From CAVZBW01 sp963778465 (GTDB taxonomy: Bacteria; Actinomycetota; Acidimicrobiia; Acidimicrobiales; RAAP-2), in the NCBI GenBank assembly GCA_963778465.1, contig CAVZUK010000003.1:2604001-2668000 (forward strand): a stretch of DNA of 64,000 nucleotides, given 5' to 3'. Of this stretch, positions 1-9,147 are shown one piece after another (positions within the stretch are counted from its first letter, which is position 1; every line of letters begins with the position of its first letter). Below the pieces are notes generated by a model. That model did not search any database, had not been told where the DNA came from, and worked only from the letters and a program-made list of their open reading frames with translations. The position numbers were made by a program, and so were the translations under genes.

Positions 1-47
1 ACCAGCGTTCAGTGGTGGCGGGGTTCACGACCATCAAGTCACGCCGG

Positions 48-1058
48 TCACCACGGGCCGTAGGGGTTCGCGTTCGCCGACCGCAGGGCGATGACGTATC
101 TCGCGCGCTCGTAAGCCGTCTCGTCCGCACTGGCCGGCACGGCGAGCATCCCGCGCAGCTTGTCGACGGTGGAGAACCCCTTCCGTGCCATCCAGGCGGA
201 CACGCCGTCGAGCAGCGCGGTCGCGTGCTCCGGGCCGTGGCGCAGGAGCGACGAGGTGGTCATGACGACGTCCGCCCCGGCGAGGAGGTACGCGACGACG
301 TCCTCCGGTCGCTCGACGCCAGTCGAGGCCGCGAGCGCAGCGCGTACGTGTCCGCGTAGAAGCGCGATCCAGGTGCGCGGGAGCCGGGCCTCGACCGGGC
401 TCGAGAGCCCGGGGCCGAGCACGATAGCGAGCGACTCGGGGTCGATGTCGGGCTGCAGGAAGCGGTTGAAGAGCACGAGCGCGTCGGCACCGGCCGCGTC
501 GAGCTGTCGCGCCATCTCGCCAATCGAGCTGAAGTGAGGGCCGATCTTCACTGCGACCGGCACAGTGACGGCTGCCTTCACTCGCTGGAGTATCTCGACG
601 TGTTGCTGCTCGACTGCGCGGCCCGAAACGTCCACGTTGCCGGCGACGTAGTAAACGTTGAGCTCGATGGCGGCCGCTCCGGCGTCCTGCATCGAGCGTG
701 CGTAGCTCGTCCAACCGCCCTCCGTAACGCCGTTCAGGCTAGCGATGACGGGAACCTCCACGGCAGCCGCAGCGCGCTCCAGCAGGTTCAGGTAGCGGCG
801 CGGGCCGGGTTCCTCTCCTGACGTCGTGGGGAAGTACGAGAGGGACTCGGCGAAGCTGTCACTGCCGGCCTCGACGAGGCGAGAGTTCCGCGCTGCCTCC
901 TCGGCCAGCTCTTCTTCGAACAGCGAGTGGAGCACGACGGCCCCGACACCGGAGTCCGCGAGCCGGCGTACCCCGTCGACGGTGTGCGAGAGCGGCGAGG
1001 GCGAAGCGACGAGCGGGTTGCGCAGCGCGAGCCCCATGTAGTTGGTGGTGAGGTCCAT
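48..1058 (-). CDS. Dihydroorotate dehydrogenase-like flavoprotein (PreA-like)
   Basis: 336 aa FMN TIM-barrel protein of the dihydroorotate dehydrogenase/PreA superfamily. The N-terminus has the family pattern (MGLALRNPLVASPSPLS), followed by a core with VPVIASLNG, ELNVYY and VPVAVKIGP, and a phosphate-binding end (GADVVMTTSSLLRHG). It lacks the C-terminal ferredoxin domain of PreA; two ferredoxin-type clusters sit instead on the flavoprotein at 4621-6276. The ATG overlaps the stop of nifJ (TGATG), so translation is probably coupled. A true role in pyrimidine synthesis is unlikely in this setting. An electron-transfer or NAD(P)-linked partner of PFOR is my inference from the operon. Family assignment is secure, substrate unknown. 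Confidence 0.88.
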   Translation of the reverse strand: MDLTTNYMGLALRNPLVASPSPLSHTVDGVRRLADSGVGAVVLHSLFEEELAEEAARNSRLVEAGSDSFAESLSYFPTTSGEEPGPRRYLNLLERAAAAVEVPVIASLNGVTEGGWTSYARSMQDAGAAAIELNVYYVAGNVDVSGRAVEQQHVEILQRVKAAVTVPVAVKIGPHFSSIGEMARQLDAAGADALVLFNRFLQPDIDPESLAIVLGPGLSSPVEARLPRTWIALLRGHVRAALAASTGVERPEDVVAYLLAGADVVMTTSSLLRHGPEHATALLDGVSAWMARKGFSTVDKLRGMLAVPASADETAYERARYVIALRSANANPYGPW

Positions 1059-4000
1059 CAGCGATCCTTGCGGGCGTCGGCGGGGAAGCGCTCGGCGGGA
1101 CGCGTCGCCATCTCCTCGTAGGTCGCCCAGCGTTGACTGACCGCCGCCTGGGATAGGCCTCCGAGGCGCTCTGCCTCGGCGGGATCGGAGTTGGCCAGCG
1201 CCGAATAACGAAGCTCTCGTCGGGTGTAATCGGTGAGCGCGATGCGCGGTCGCGGCGAGTCGAGCAGGAACGGGTTGCCGCCGGCGGCACGCACCATCGG
1301 GTCGTACCGGATAAGTGGCCAGTAACCGCTCGCGACGGCCCGGTACTGCTGGTCGAGCCCGGTCCGCATCTCGATTCCGTGGGCGATGCAGTGGCTGTAG
1401 GCGATCAGGAGCGACGGCCCTTCGTAGGCTTCTGCCTCGCGAAACGCGCGTAGCGTCTGCTCGGGATCGGCGCCCATCGCGACCCGGGCCACGTAGACGC
1501 TGCCGTAGGCGATCGCCTGCAGGGCGAGGTCCTTCTTCTCGACGGTCTTGCCCGCGGCGGCGAACTTGGCGACGGCACCGAGCGGCGTGGCCTTGGAGGC
1601 CTGCCCTCCGGTGTTCGAGTACACCTCGGTGTCGAGCACGAGCACGTTCACGTTCCGCCCGCTCGCGAGGACGTGGTCGAGACCACCGAATCCGATGTCG
1701 TAGGCCCACCCGTCGCCCCCGACGATCCACACGCTGCGCCGTACGAGGTGGTCGATGACGCTCCGCAAGTCGAGGGCGGTGGGCCCCCGCAGCGCTCCGA
1801 GGCGGCGCCCGAGCTCGGCCACGCGGTCGCGTTGGTCCCGTAGCTCCGACTCGGTGAGCTGGGGCGAGTCGAGCACAGTGTCGACGAGGTCGGCGCCGAG
1901 CTGGTCGCGCAGCTCGCCGAGGCGTCGACGGGCGAGCTCGAGGTGGCGGTCGGCGGCAAGGCGCATTCCGAGGCCGAACTCTGCGTTGTCCTCGAACAGC
2001 GAGTTCGACCATGCTGGGCCGCGCCCTGCGGCGTTTGTGGTCCACGGCGTCGTGGGCAGGTTGCCCCCGTAGATCGACGAGCAACCGGTCGCGTTGGCGA
2101 TCACGGCGCGGTCGCCGAACAGCTGCGAGAGGAGCTTCAGGTACGGCGTCTCGCCGCAGCCGGCGCACGCACCGGAGAACTCGAACAGGGGTTCGAGGAA
2201 CTGGGTGCCGCGTACGGTGCCGAAGTCCACTCGAGAGCGCTCGGCGACGGGCAGGCTTTCGAAGAACGCGATGTTCTCCCGCTCGGCCGGCGCGAGTGGC
2301 TCGAATGGGGCGAGGTTGATCGCCTTGTGAGACGGGTCGTCCGGCGCCACGGCCGGGCAGGCCTCGACGCACAGCCCGCAGCCGGTGCAGTCGTCGACAT
2401 ACACCTGCAAGGTGTAGCTGGTGTCGGGCAGTCCACGCGCCCGCAGCGGCGCGAAGCGGAAGGCTCCCGGTGCCCTTTCGACCTGCGATTGGTCGTAGAA
2501 CTTCGAGCGAATGACGCTGTGGGGGCAGACGAAGCTGCAGTTGCCGCACTGGATGCACAGCTCCGGGTCCCAGAGCGCGACGACGTCGGATATCTTGCGC
2601 TTCTCGTAAGCTGCCGTGCCACTCGGCCACGTGCCGTCGACCGGCAGCTCGGAAACCGGCAGGTCGTCGCCGTGGCCAGCCAGCATCGGTGCGGTGACCT
2701 TCTGGACGAACGTTGGCGCCTCTTCGGGCACCATCAGGGGCAACTCGCGGCTGGAGGTCACCTTGTCGGGAAGCGCGACCCGCTCCAGCTCCTCTATGGC
2801 GCGATCGACCGCCTCGAGGTTCGCTGCGACCACCGCGGTACCGCGCCGTTCGTAACTCTTGGTGATCGCCGCCTTGATCCGCTCGATCGCTTCGGTGCGG
2901 TCGAGCACCCCGGAGATAGCGAAAAAGCAGGTCTGCAGCACGGTGTTGACCCGACCGCCGAGCCCGATCTCGCGGGCGATCCGAGTGGCGTCGATCACGT
3001 ACGGCTCGATCTGCTTGGCGAGTAGCTGCTCCTGGATGGGTCGGGCGAGCGCATCCCAGAACTCGCTCGCGGAGTACGCGGAGTTCACCAGCAACGTCGC
3101 GCCGTGCGCGCAGCGGCCGAGGACCTCGTCGTGCTCGAGCAGTCCAAACTGGTGGCAGCCGACAAAACTCGCCTGGCCGATGAGGTACGGAGCACGTATC
3201 GGCTGTGGTCCGAAGCGCAGGTGCGACACGGTCTGCGAACCCGACTTCTTCGAGTCATAGACGAAGTAGCCTTGTGCGTAGAGCTCAGAGCCGAGGATCT
3301 TCACGCTGTTCTTGTTCGCACCGACCGTCCCGTCGGAGCCGAGACCGAAGAAGACCGCCCGCAGCGTGTCAGCGGGCTCGATGTCAAGCTGTGCGTCGTA
3401 GGAGATACTCGTCCCCGACACGTCGTCGATGATGCCGAGGGTGAAGCGCCGGCGGGGGCGCTCTCCCCCCAGCTCTGCGAACACTCCGGCAATCATCCCC
3501 GGCGTGAGCTCCTTCGACGCAAGCCCGTAGCGGCCCCCGGTGACGCGTGGCATCACGTCGCGCTCGCCATTTGAGTGCGCCTCGGCCAGTGCGCCGACCA
3601 CATCGAGGTAAAGGGGCTCCCCGAGCGCGCCGGGCTCCTTCGTCCGATCCAGCACGGCAACGCGCTCCGCCTCTGGCGGCATTGCTGCGAGCAGTGCCTC
3701 GGTCGGGAACGGTCGGTAGAGGCGAACGGTCACAACGCCGACCCGCTCGCCCTTCGCACAGAGGTAGGCGACGGTCTCCCGCGCGGTCTCCGCGGCCGAT
3801 CCCATCACCACGACCACGCGTTCGGCTTCGGGGTGCCCCGTGTAGTCGACCAGGCCGTAGCGGCGCCCGCTGCGCTCGGCCAGGCGGCCCATGGCGTACT
3901 CGACGATCCCCGGCGTCCGGGCGTAGAAGGGGTTGGAGCTCTCACGCGCTTGGAAGGCGACGTCGGGGTTGTGCGAGGTGCCCCTGACGAAGGGTCGCTC

Positions 4001-4621
4001 CGGTGACAGCGCCCGCTCGCGGTGCGCGCGGACCAGCTCTTCGGGAACGAGTGCCCGCAGGTCGTCGTCGGAGAGCAGTTCAATCGAGTTGAGCTCGTGC
4101 GAGGTCCGGAAGCCGTCGAAGAAGTGCAGGAACGAAACCCGCGAGGACAAGGTCGCGAGCTGCGCCACCGCGGCCAGATCGTGCGCCTCTTGAACAGAGG
4201 AGGACGCGAGCATTGCGAAGCCGGTCTGGCGGACGGCCATGACGTCGGAGTGGTCGCCAAAGATCGACAGTGCCTGCCCGGCCACGGCGCGCGCCGCGAC
4301 GTGGAACACGGTCGGTGTCAGCTCACCGACGATCTTGTACATGTTTGGGATCATGAGCAGCAAGCCCTGGGAGGCGGTGAAGGTGGTCGACAGGGCACCG
4401 CCCTGCAGAGCGCCGTGCACGGCTCCGGCCGCGCCGCCCTCGCTCTGCAGCTCGACCACCGCCGGCACATTGCCCCAGACGTTCGGCTGCTTCTTGCTCG
4501 CCCACTCGTCCGCGAACTCGGCCATCGGCGAGGCCGGCGTGATCGGGTAGATGCAGCAGACCTCGTTGAGCCGGTAGGCAACCGAGGCTGCGGCCTCGTT
4601 TCCATCGAGCGTCGCTCGCAT
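1058..4621 (-). CDS. nifJ: Pyruvate:ferredoxin (flavodoxin) oxidoreductase
   Basis: 1187 aa, the usual length of a single-chain PFOR, which oxidises pyruvate with CoA to acetyl-CoA, CO2 and reduced ferredoxin (reversible) in the cytoplasm. Domain order is complete: pyrimidine-binding domain with YPITPASPMAEFADEW near residue 28, domain II, gamma domain, two ferredoxin-type [4Fe-4S] motifs (CIQCGNCSFVCP near 697, CTGCGLCVEACP near 747), the proximal-cluster CAGCGETPY near 818, and the TPP-binding region with GDGWAYDIGFGG and YSNTGGQAS near 1000. I place the start at the ATG overlapping the upstream stop (TGATG), giving the standard MRATLDGNEAAA N-terminus. It is the middle gene of a three-gene coupled operon. 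PFOR is oxygen-labile, so its presence beside P450 and katG is notable. Confidence 0.97.
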   Translation of the reverse strand: MRATLDGNEAAASVAYRLNEVCCIYPITPASPMAEFADEWASKKQPNVWGNVPAVVELQSEGGAAGAVHGALQGGALSTTFTASQGLLLMIPNMYKIVGELTPTVFHVAARAVAGQALSIFGDHSDVMAVRQTGFAMLASSSVQEAHDLAAVAQLATLSSRVSFLHFFDGFRTSHELNSIELLSDDDLRALVPEELVRAHRERALSPERPFVRGTSHNPDVAFQARESSNPFYARTPGIVEYAMGRLAERSGRRYGLVDYTGHPEAERVVVVMGSAAETARETVAYLCAKGERVGVVTVRLYRPFPTEALLAAMPPEAERVAVLDRTKEPGALGEPLYLDVVGALAEAHSNGERDVMPRVTGGRYGLASKELTPGMIAGVFAELGGERPRRRFTLGIIDDVSGTSISYDAQLDIEPADTLRAVFFGLGSDGTVGANKNSVKILGSELYAQGYFVYDSKKSGSQTVSHLRFGPQPIRAPYLIGQASFVGCHQFGLLEHDEVLGRCAHGATLLVNSAYSASEFWDALARPIQEQLLAKQIEPYVIDATRIAREIGLGGRVNTVLQTCFFAISGVLDRTEAIERIKAAITKSYERRGTAVVAANLEAVDRAIEELERVALPDKVTSSRELPLMVPEEAPTFVQKVTAPMLAGHGDDLPVSELPVDGTWPSGTAAYEKRKISDVVALWDPELCIQCGNCSFVCPHSVIRSKFYDQSQVERAPGAFRFAPLRARGLPDTSYTLQVYVDDCTGCGLCVEACPAVAPDDPSHKAINLAPFEPLAPAERENIAFFESLPVAERSRVDFGTVRGTQFLEPLFEFSGACAGCGETPYLKLLSQLFGDRAVIANATGCSSIYGGNLPTTPWTTNAAGRGPAWSNSLFEDNAEFGLGMRLAADRHLELARRRLGELRDQLGADLVDTVLDSPQLTESELRDQRDRVAELGRRLGALRGPTALDLRSVIDHLVRRSVWIVGGDGWAYDIGFGGLDHVLASGRNVNVLVLDTEVYSNTGGQASKATPLGAVAKFAAAGKTVEKKDLALQAIAYGSVYVARVAMGADPEQTLRAFREAEAYEGPSLLIAYSHCIAHGIEMRTGLDQQYRAVASGYWPLIRYDPMVRAAGGNPFLLDSPRPRIALTDYTRRELRYSALANSDPAEAERLGGLSQAAVSQRWATYEEMATRPAERFPADARKDR

Positions 4622-6276
4622 CAGCGTTTCTCCGGCACCATCTCGATCGCGTGCACCGGGCACTGCTCGAAGCACGCCCCGCAGCCGGTGCAACGGTCGT
4701 AATCAAACCGGTAGCGGTGCCCGACGCCGAGCTTGATCACTGCGTCTTCCGGACAAGCGCCGAGACAGCCGTCGCACTCGAAGCAGTTCCCGCACGACAG
4801 GCACCGGCCCGCCTCGTAGCTTGCCTCCTTTGCCGACAGGCCCCCCACCACCTCGGCGAAGTCGGCGACCCGCTCGCCGGGCGCGCGCTCGGGCTCGTCT
4901 CGTCGGGCGGCGTCACCGAAGTACCACAGGTGCAGCATGTCGAACCCCACCTCGGGGTGTTTTTGTGCACCCGTCGGCACGACGTGCGTTGGCGAAGTCG
5001 GCGTCGCAGCGCCGCGCAGCCAGGCGTCGATGTGGCGCGCGGCCTTCTTACCGTGCCCGACCCCGACGGTCACCGTGCGCTCCGCCGGAACCATGTCCCC
5101 GCCAGCGAAGACACCCGGGCAACCGGTCATCATGGTGCTCGACACCACCACGGTGCCGTCAGCGGTGAACTCAACGCCTTCCACGGCTCGCAGGAACGCA
5201 GTGTCGGCCTCCTGCCCGAGGGCAAGGATGACGGTGTCGGCAGCGAGGTCCTCGAAGCGCCCGGTGGGCTGCGGGAAGCCGTGCTCGTCGAGCTCCATGA
5301 CCTCGACCTGCACTGCCGGGCCCTCGAAGGCGGTGATCGTACGAAGCCAGTTGATCCGCACCCCCTCGCGCTCGGCATCCTCGGCCTCCTGCTCGTGCGC
5401 GGGCATCTGGGCCCGCGTGCGGCGGTAGACGATGAGCGCGTCGTCCGCTCCGAGCCGCCGGGCAGTCCGGGCGGCGTCCATCGCCGTGTTGCCACCGCCG
5501 TAGACCGCGACGCGCCGTCCGATCACCGGCCGCTCGCCGGACGCGACGCTGCGCAGGAACGAGATCGCGTCGACAATCCGCCCGGTGTCGCGGGCCGGGA
5601 TGTCGACGCGTTTCGACAGATGGGCTCCCACCGCGACGAACACCGCGTCGAAGCCGCCCTCGCGCTGCTCGGCCGTGAGATCCTCGACCCGGTGCCCCCG
5701 TGTGATCCGGACGCCGAGCGCCTCGATTCGCCGTAGCTCCGCTTCGAGCATCTGGCGGGGCAGCCGGTAGGCAGGGATGCCGTAGCGCATCATTCCGCCA
5801 GCTTCGCCGCCCGCGTCGCGGATCTCTACCTTGTGGCCTCGACGAGCCAGATGGTAGGCGGCCGACAGCCCGCTCGGCCCGGCGCCGACAACCAGTACCC
5901 GCTTGCCCGTATGGGCCGACGGCATGGGCAACGCCCACCCGTTCTCCACGGCGAGGTCGCCGAGGAAGCGTTCTACCGAGTGGATCGACACCGCACTGTC
6001 GAGCTCGGCGCGATTACACACGCTCTCGCACGGGTGATAGCAGACCCGACCATGGATCGCCGGGAGCGGGTTGTCGGCGACGAGGACGTTCCACGCCTGT
6101 TCATGGTCGCCTGCTTCGACATGCGCCAGCCAGGACTGAATGTTCTCGCCAGCCGGACAGCCAGCGTTGCAGGGAGGCAACAGGTCGACGTAGATAGGCC
6201 GGCGGGTCCGGACCGGCCCCGCACGGGAGCGCCCGTGAAGTAGATCCGGCAACGGCGTGAAATCTGGCCGGGTCAC
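4621..6276 (-). CDS. NAD(P)-dependent GltD/PreT-like oxidoreductase with C-terminal ferredoxin domains
   Basis: 551 aa FAD/NAD(P) flavoprotein related to the glutamate synthase small subunit and PreT. An N-terminal Cys-rich domain (CNAGCPAGENIQSWL near 36; CYHPCESVC) is followed by an FAD Rossmann motif (VLVVGAGPSGLSAAYHLARR near 129), an NAD(P) motif (VAVYGGGNTAMDAARTARR near 262) and a C-terminal FAD site (FAGGDMVP). Two [4Fe-4S] ferredoxin motifs end the protein (CGNCFECDGCLGACP and CTGCGACFEQCP). It starts with GTG and is first in the operon with nifJ and the PreA-like gene, all coupled by overlaps. It probably moves electrons between NAD(P)H and the ferredoxin used by PFOR. Family certain, direction of flow inferred. 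Confidence 0.93.
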   Translation of the reverse strand: MTRPDFTPLPDLLHGRSRAGPVRTRRPIYVDLLPPCNAGCPAGENIQSWLAHVEAGDHEQAWNVLVADNPLPAIHGRVCYHPCESVCNRAELDSAVSIHSVERFLGDLAVENGWALPMPSAHTGKRVLVVGAGPSGLSAAYHLARRGHKVEIRDAGGEAGGMMRYGIPAYRLPRQMLEAELRRIEALGVRITRGHRVEDLTAEQREGGFDAVFVAVGAHLSKRVDIPARDTGRIVDAISFLRSVASGERPVIGRRVAVYGGGNTAMDAARTARRLGADDALIVYRRTRAQMPAHEQEAEDAEREGVRINWLRTITAFEGPAVQVEVMELDEHGFPQPTGRFEDLAADTVILALGQEADTAFLRAVEGVEFTADGTVVVSSTMMTGCPGVFAGGDMVPAERTVTVGVGHGKKAARHIDAWLRGAATPTSPTHVVPTGAQKHPEVGFDMLHLWYFGDAARRDEPERAPGERVADFAEVVGGLSAKEASYEAGRCLSCGNCFECDGCLGACPEDAVIKLGVGHRYRFDYDRCTGCGACFEQCPVHAIEMVPEKR

Positions 6277-6631
6277 AGCTCCTGCCCTAGCTCACCGGCG
6301 GACCTCCATCGAAAAGCCACGTGGCTACGCTACGCCTCGCCGATTGACCGGGAATCGGCGCCGCCTTGTCGTGTGCCGAGAACCTCGTCTGAGCCGCTCA
6401 GCAGGACTTTCGCCGCAGCTGCCACGGCGGCGACCATGGCCTCACGGCGCTCTCGTTCCTCGCTGGCGCTTATCCGGCTGGCTCAAACCCTTCGCACGCC
6501 GCTGAGGTCTTCAACTTCACACTCGTCCTCGGCGGTGGCGACGACGAGTGGTGAGCTGACCTGGAGATCGGCACCTAGATACAGACACACGCGAAACCCG
6601 CCGCTCAGCCCGGATTTCGTCGGCTTCTCAG
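6277..6631. other. Intergenic region upstream of the PFOR operon
   Basis: About 355 bases with no convincing gene; short frames here have no family resemblance. It should hold the promoter of the minus-strand PFOR operon, and it contains a 12-bp perfect palindrome at 6315-6326. The left end of the ferritin-like gene closes it. Confidence 0.6.
6315..6326. promoter_or_regulatory. 12-bp palindrome upstream of the PFOR operon
   Basis: The sequence AGCCACGTGGCT is its own reverse complement and lies about 40 bases upstream of the GTG start of the operon, in otherwise gene-free DNA. That is a typical place for a repressor or activator site. No regulator gene is adjacent, so the protein that would bind is unknown. 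Confidence 0.35.
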
Positions 6632-8281
6632 CTAGCGGCTGTGTGCCTGAAGTACACCCGCGTGTCGTCGGAGGGCTTCGGCCACGGGAGCAAGACGCGG
6701 CTCGCCTTCGCCCTGAGCCTCTACGAGATCAGCGGCGTCGGTGAGGTGCTCCGCCATGATCAGCCAGGCCGCGGTTCGGTGCGGGAGCAGGTAGTCGGGC
6801 TGGTAGAAGAGCTCGAAGCTCGGCCCAGCGGTCCGGCCCGGATGTTCGGGCCCGACGGGCAGGGTGGTCAGGATCTCACCCAGGGGCTCGATCACATCGA
6901 ACATCAGCCCAACAGCGACCTGCGAGAGGATCTTCATCTGCTCATCGTTCTCGTCCACGCGGCTGAGGAGGCGGTAGAGAAGCTGGAGGAGAACCTCGTA
7001 GGCGACATTGCCGAGGTCGGCGATGGCCGCGCTCTTCGGATCGCTGATCAGGTCGGCGGGTTCGCCATTCTCGGGGGGCCGCACGAGCGCCGGAAGCACG
7101 GGTCGGGCGACCTCCACCCCCGGGTCCGCCGCGCGCATCGCGAGAAACTCGTCGAGGACGCTCAAGAAATGTCCGAAGTGGGCGTTACGCCAATCTCCCC
7201 GTGGCCCTTCGCCCTGTTCGACGATGGTCTCGATCGCCTGGACCACGTCGGCGACGCAGGTAATCGGCCGGAGCTGTGGCCAACCGAAGAGCTCGCCTCC
7301 GACTTGATCGGAAGCAGGTACGACGAACAGCTGGTCCTCACCCATCTTATCGGCGAGGTGGCGAAAGCCCGCCTCGATGGAGCGGTAGAGATGGCCAACG
7401 GTCGCGAACTCCTGAAGGTGGGGGGCGATCTCCTGTTCGCCCATCACCGGTACCGCGCGCTCGGCCGCGGCGAAACCGTCGGCGTCGTCGAAGTCCATGC
7501 CCTCGGGGCGCTCGAGATAGAGGAAGTGCCGCAGCGCTTGCTCCCCGAACGGCAGCAACGTCAGCTGCACGCCACTCGGGTAATGCCTCGCCGGCTGGGG
7601 CAGGTTCGGACGGGACAGATGGGGGCTAGCGCCGAGCGCGTTCACGAGGTTGCAGTTGAGCGCGAGATGAAGCATCTCTTGCTTGGCGACCAGCAAGAGC
7701 GTCTGTCGCCATCGTTCGACCGCACCGAGCTGATCTTCGTTCAGCCCCTCACCTGTGGAGCGCTTCAGCGTGAAGGCCGCGAACAGGTACTCGCACATCA
7801 GCGCGTGCTCGAGTTCGGCGGCGGCGCAGAGCATGTAGATCAACGGCTCGCGGTGTTCGATCACGAGAGGTCGGTCCCCTTCGGGGGTGTCCGATCGCAG
7901 CTTGATCAGACTGGCCAGCCGCCCACCGATGGGTTTCTCTTCGACGGGAACCGTTGATTCGTCCCCTGCGTGTTGGTGGATCGCTCCCCTGGTCGAAGTT
8001 GCTACCGATTCGGGCATACCTTCGTTCACCCAACGCTGGAACAGATCGATCCGCGCCGACGGCCACGGCCCGTCGCAGGGCATCGAGCCGGCACGGAGTC
8101 GCTGCAGGATGGCCGCGGCATTGCTCGTCACGTCGGCATAGGCGGAGAGATCGAAGGCCCATTTCATCGCCTCTCGATCGCTCGTCCTGAAGAGCGGCTC
8201 GATGTGCTCCGTGAAACCGATTCCCTCATCGGGACCGGGCAGGCTGATCGTGGACTCATCGGCGTCCGGGGCAGTAGGCAT
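6632..8281 (-). CDS. Ferritin-like VioB-family (iminophenyl-pyruvate dimer synthase type) protein
   Basis: 549 aa. Residues about 15-90 form a module with FTEHIEPLFR, MKWAFDLSAY and MPCDGPWP...FQRWVNEGMP, resembling a c-type cytochrome fold without CXXCH. From about residue 130 a ferritin-like diiron domain follows (EPLIYMLCAAAELEHALMCEY, KQEMLHLALNCNLVNALG), as in the C-terminal domain of VioB/RebD-type enzymes. The E...ExxH and ExxH-like helices could bind iron. I choose the ATG at 8281 because AAGGGAG precedes it; a longer frame upstream lacks a good ribosome site. No tryptophan oxidase or other bisindole gene is nearby, so violacein-type chemistry is not implied. Family good, substrate unknown. 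Confidence 0.8.
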   Translation of the reverse strand: MPTAPDADESTISLPGPDEGIGFTEHIEPLFRTSDREAMKWAFDLSAYADVTSNAAAILQRLRAGSMPCDGPWPSARIDLFQRWVNEGMPESVATSTRGAIHQHAGDESTVPVEEKPIGGRLASLIKLRSDTPEGDRPLVIEHREPLIYMLCAAAELEHALMCEYLFAAFTLKRSTGEGLNEDQLGAVERWRQTLLLVAKQEMLHLALNCNLVNALGASPHLSRPNLPQPARHYPSGVQLTLLPFGEQALRHFLYLERPEGMDFDDADGFAAAERAVPVMGEQEIAPHLQEFATVGHLYRSIEAGFRHLADKMGEDQLFVVPASDQVGGELFGWPQLRPITCVADVVQAIETIVEQGEGPRGDWRNAHFGHFLSVLDEFLAMRAADPGVEVARPVLPALVRPPENGEPADLISDPKSAAIADLGNVAYEVLLQLLYRLLSRVDENDEQMKILSQVAVGLMFDVIEPLGEILTTLPVGPEHPGRTAGPSFELFYQPDYLLPHRTAAWLIMAEHLTDAADLVEAQGEGEPRLAPVAEALRRHAGVLQAHSR

Positions 8282-8575
8282 GAGTGACTCCCTTGCTTTC
8301 GAGTGCAACCGTGACGAGAAGGAGCTGAGATCTTGCAGACATACCGCCGCCTCGGGCACCGCCACCCAGAGGGAGCTGACCGCCTCGAAGATGTCCAGGG
8401 GGAGCTTTGTGGGCGAATCCGCAAGCCATCAAACATGAGACCAGTATCGTGGGACGCGGCGGGCGTTGCGACGGAAAGCCTCAGGCCCAACTCGGTGAGT
8501 CGGTCCCCCGTCGAGTCGAAGCGGTGGTAGCGCGACCTTGACGGCTCTTGGCCCTACCCCACCGGCACTCCGCTG

Positions 8576-8851
8576 CTAGTCGATGCGTTCTGTGAGCTCC
8601 ACCGTGACCTCATCGCCGACCCTTTTGTGAAGTCGGGTTCGGAGGTCCGCTCGGACCGGGAGTTTGTGCGTGCCATCGCCGAGCGCCATGAAGCTCGATT
8701 GGAAGGGGTGGCCGTCGATGGAGCCGCGTACCTTGACCAACCCTCGGGTGCCGAAGAACTCGGCGGATCCGTCCATTTGGACGTAGGTCCATCCCCCTTT
8801 CTTTGGGCTCTCTTGGAGTTCGGCCGTAAACGTCTTTGCCAGCCGGCTCAT
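8576..8851 (-). CDS. DUF1905 domain protein
   Basis: 91 aa small beta-barrel protein of the DUF1905 family: FTAELQESPKKGGWTYVQMD at the start, then GTRGLVKVRGSIDG, FMALGDGTHKLPV and a C-terminal VGDEVTVELTERID. The family function is not established. The start at 8851 has GGAGG five bases upstream and overlaps the TGA of a decayed glyoxalase remnant as ATGA, so the pair was probably once translationally coupled. Confidence 0.85.
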   Translation of the reverse strand: MSRLAKTFTAELQESPKKGGWTYVQMDGSAEFFGTRGLVKVRGSIDGHPFQSSFMALGDGTHKLPVRADLRTRLHKRVGDEVTVELTERID

Positions 8852-9096
8852 CGGGCCTCCAGGATCTCGTAGAGATTGCCATCGGGATCGCGAAGATCGA
8901 GCGTCGCGGGGACGCCCGGCCTCGCCATACCGGGCCACCAGCGCTACGGTGACGGTGGAGTCCCGGGGCAGCGAAAACCGTCGCCGACCCGGAAGTCGGT
9001 CCGCTGCTCGAATCCCAGCGTCTCGCTACGCCGATAGTCCCTGTCCGGGACGTTGACGGCATGGAGCTCGAGGTGTGCGGCCCCGTCGAGCCCGCG
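8848..9096 (-). pseudogene. Decayed VOC (glyoxalase/bleomycin resistance) protein
   Basis: Reading the minus strand, the in-frame peptide runs AAHLELHAVNVPDRD, then TLGFEQRTDFRVGDGFR, hits a TAG near 8944 and resumes in the same frame with TLDLRDPDGNLYEILEAR before a TGA. These are the beginning and end of a VOC-family metal-binding domain, but the middle is shortened and damaged and no start codon is evident. The TGA overlaps the ATG of the DUF1905 gene, preserving the old operon junction. This is a remnant rather than a working gene. Confidence 0.6.
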
Positions 9097-9147
9097 AGCT
9101 GACCAAGACGACGGACCCAGGTCACCCTCGCGACCGGCTCCACCTGA

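Noticed and set aside
48..2630. 860-residue minus-strand frame spanning the PreA-like gene and part of nifJ
   Set aside because: Only the last 336 residues are family-like. The rest is Arg/Pro-rich antisense-frame noise over nifJ, and the TGATG overlap gives a clear start at 1058.
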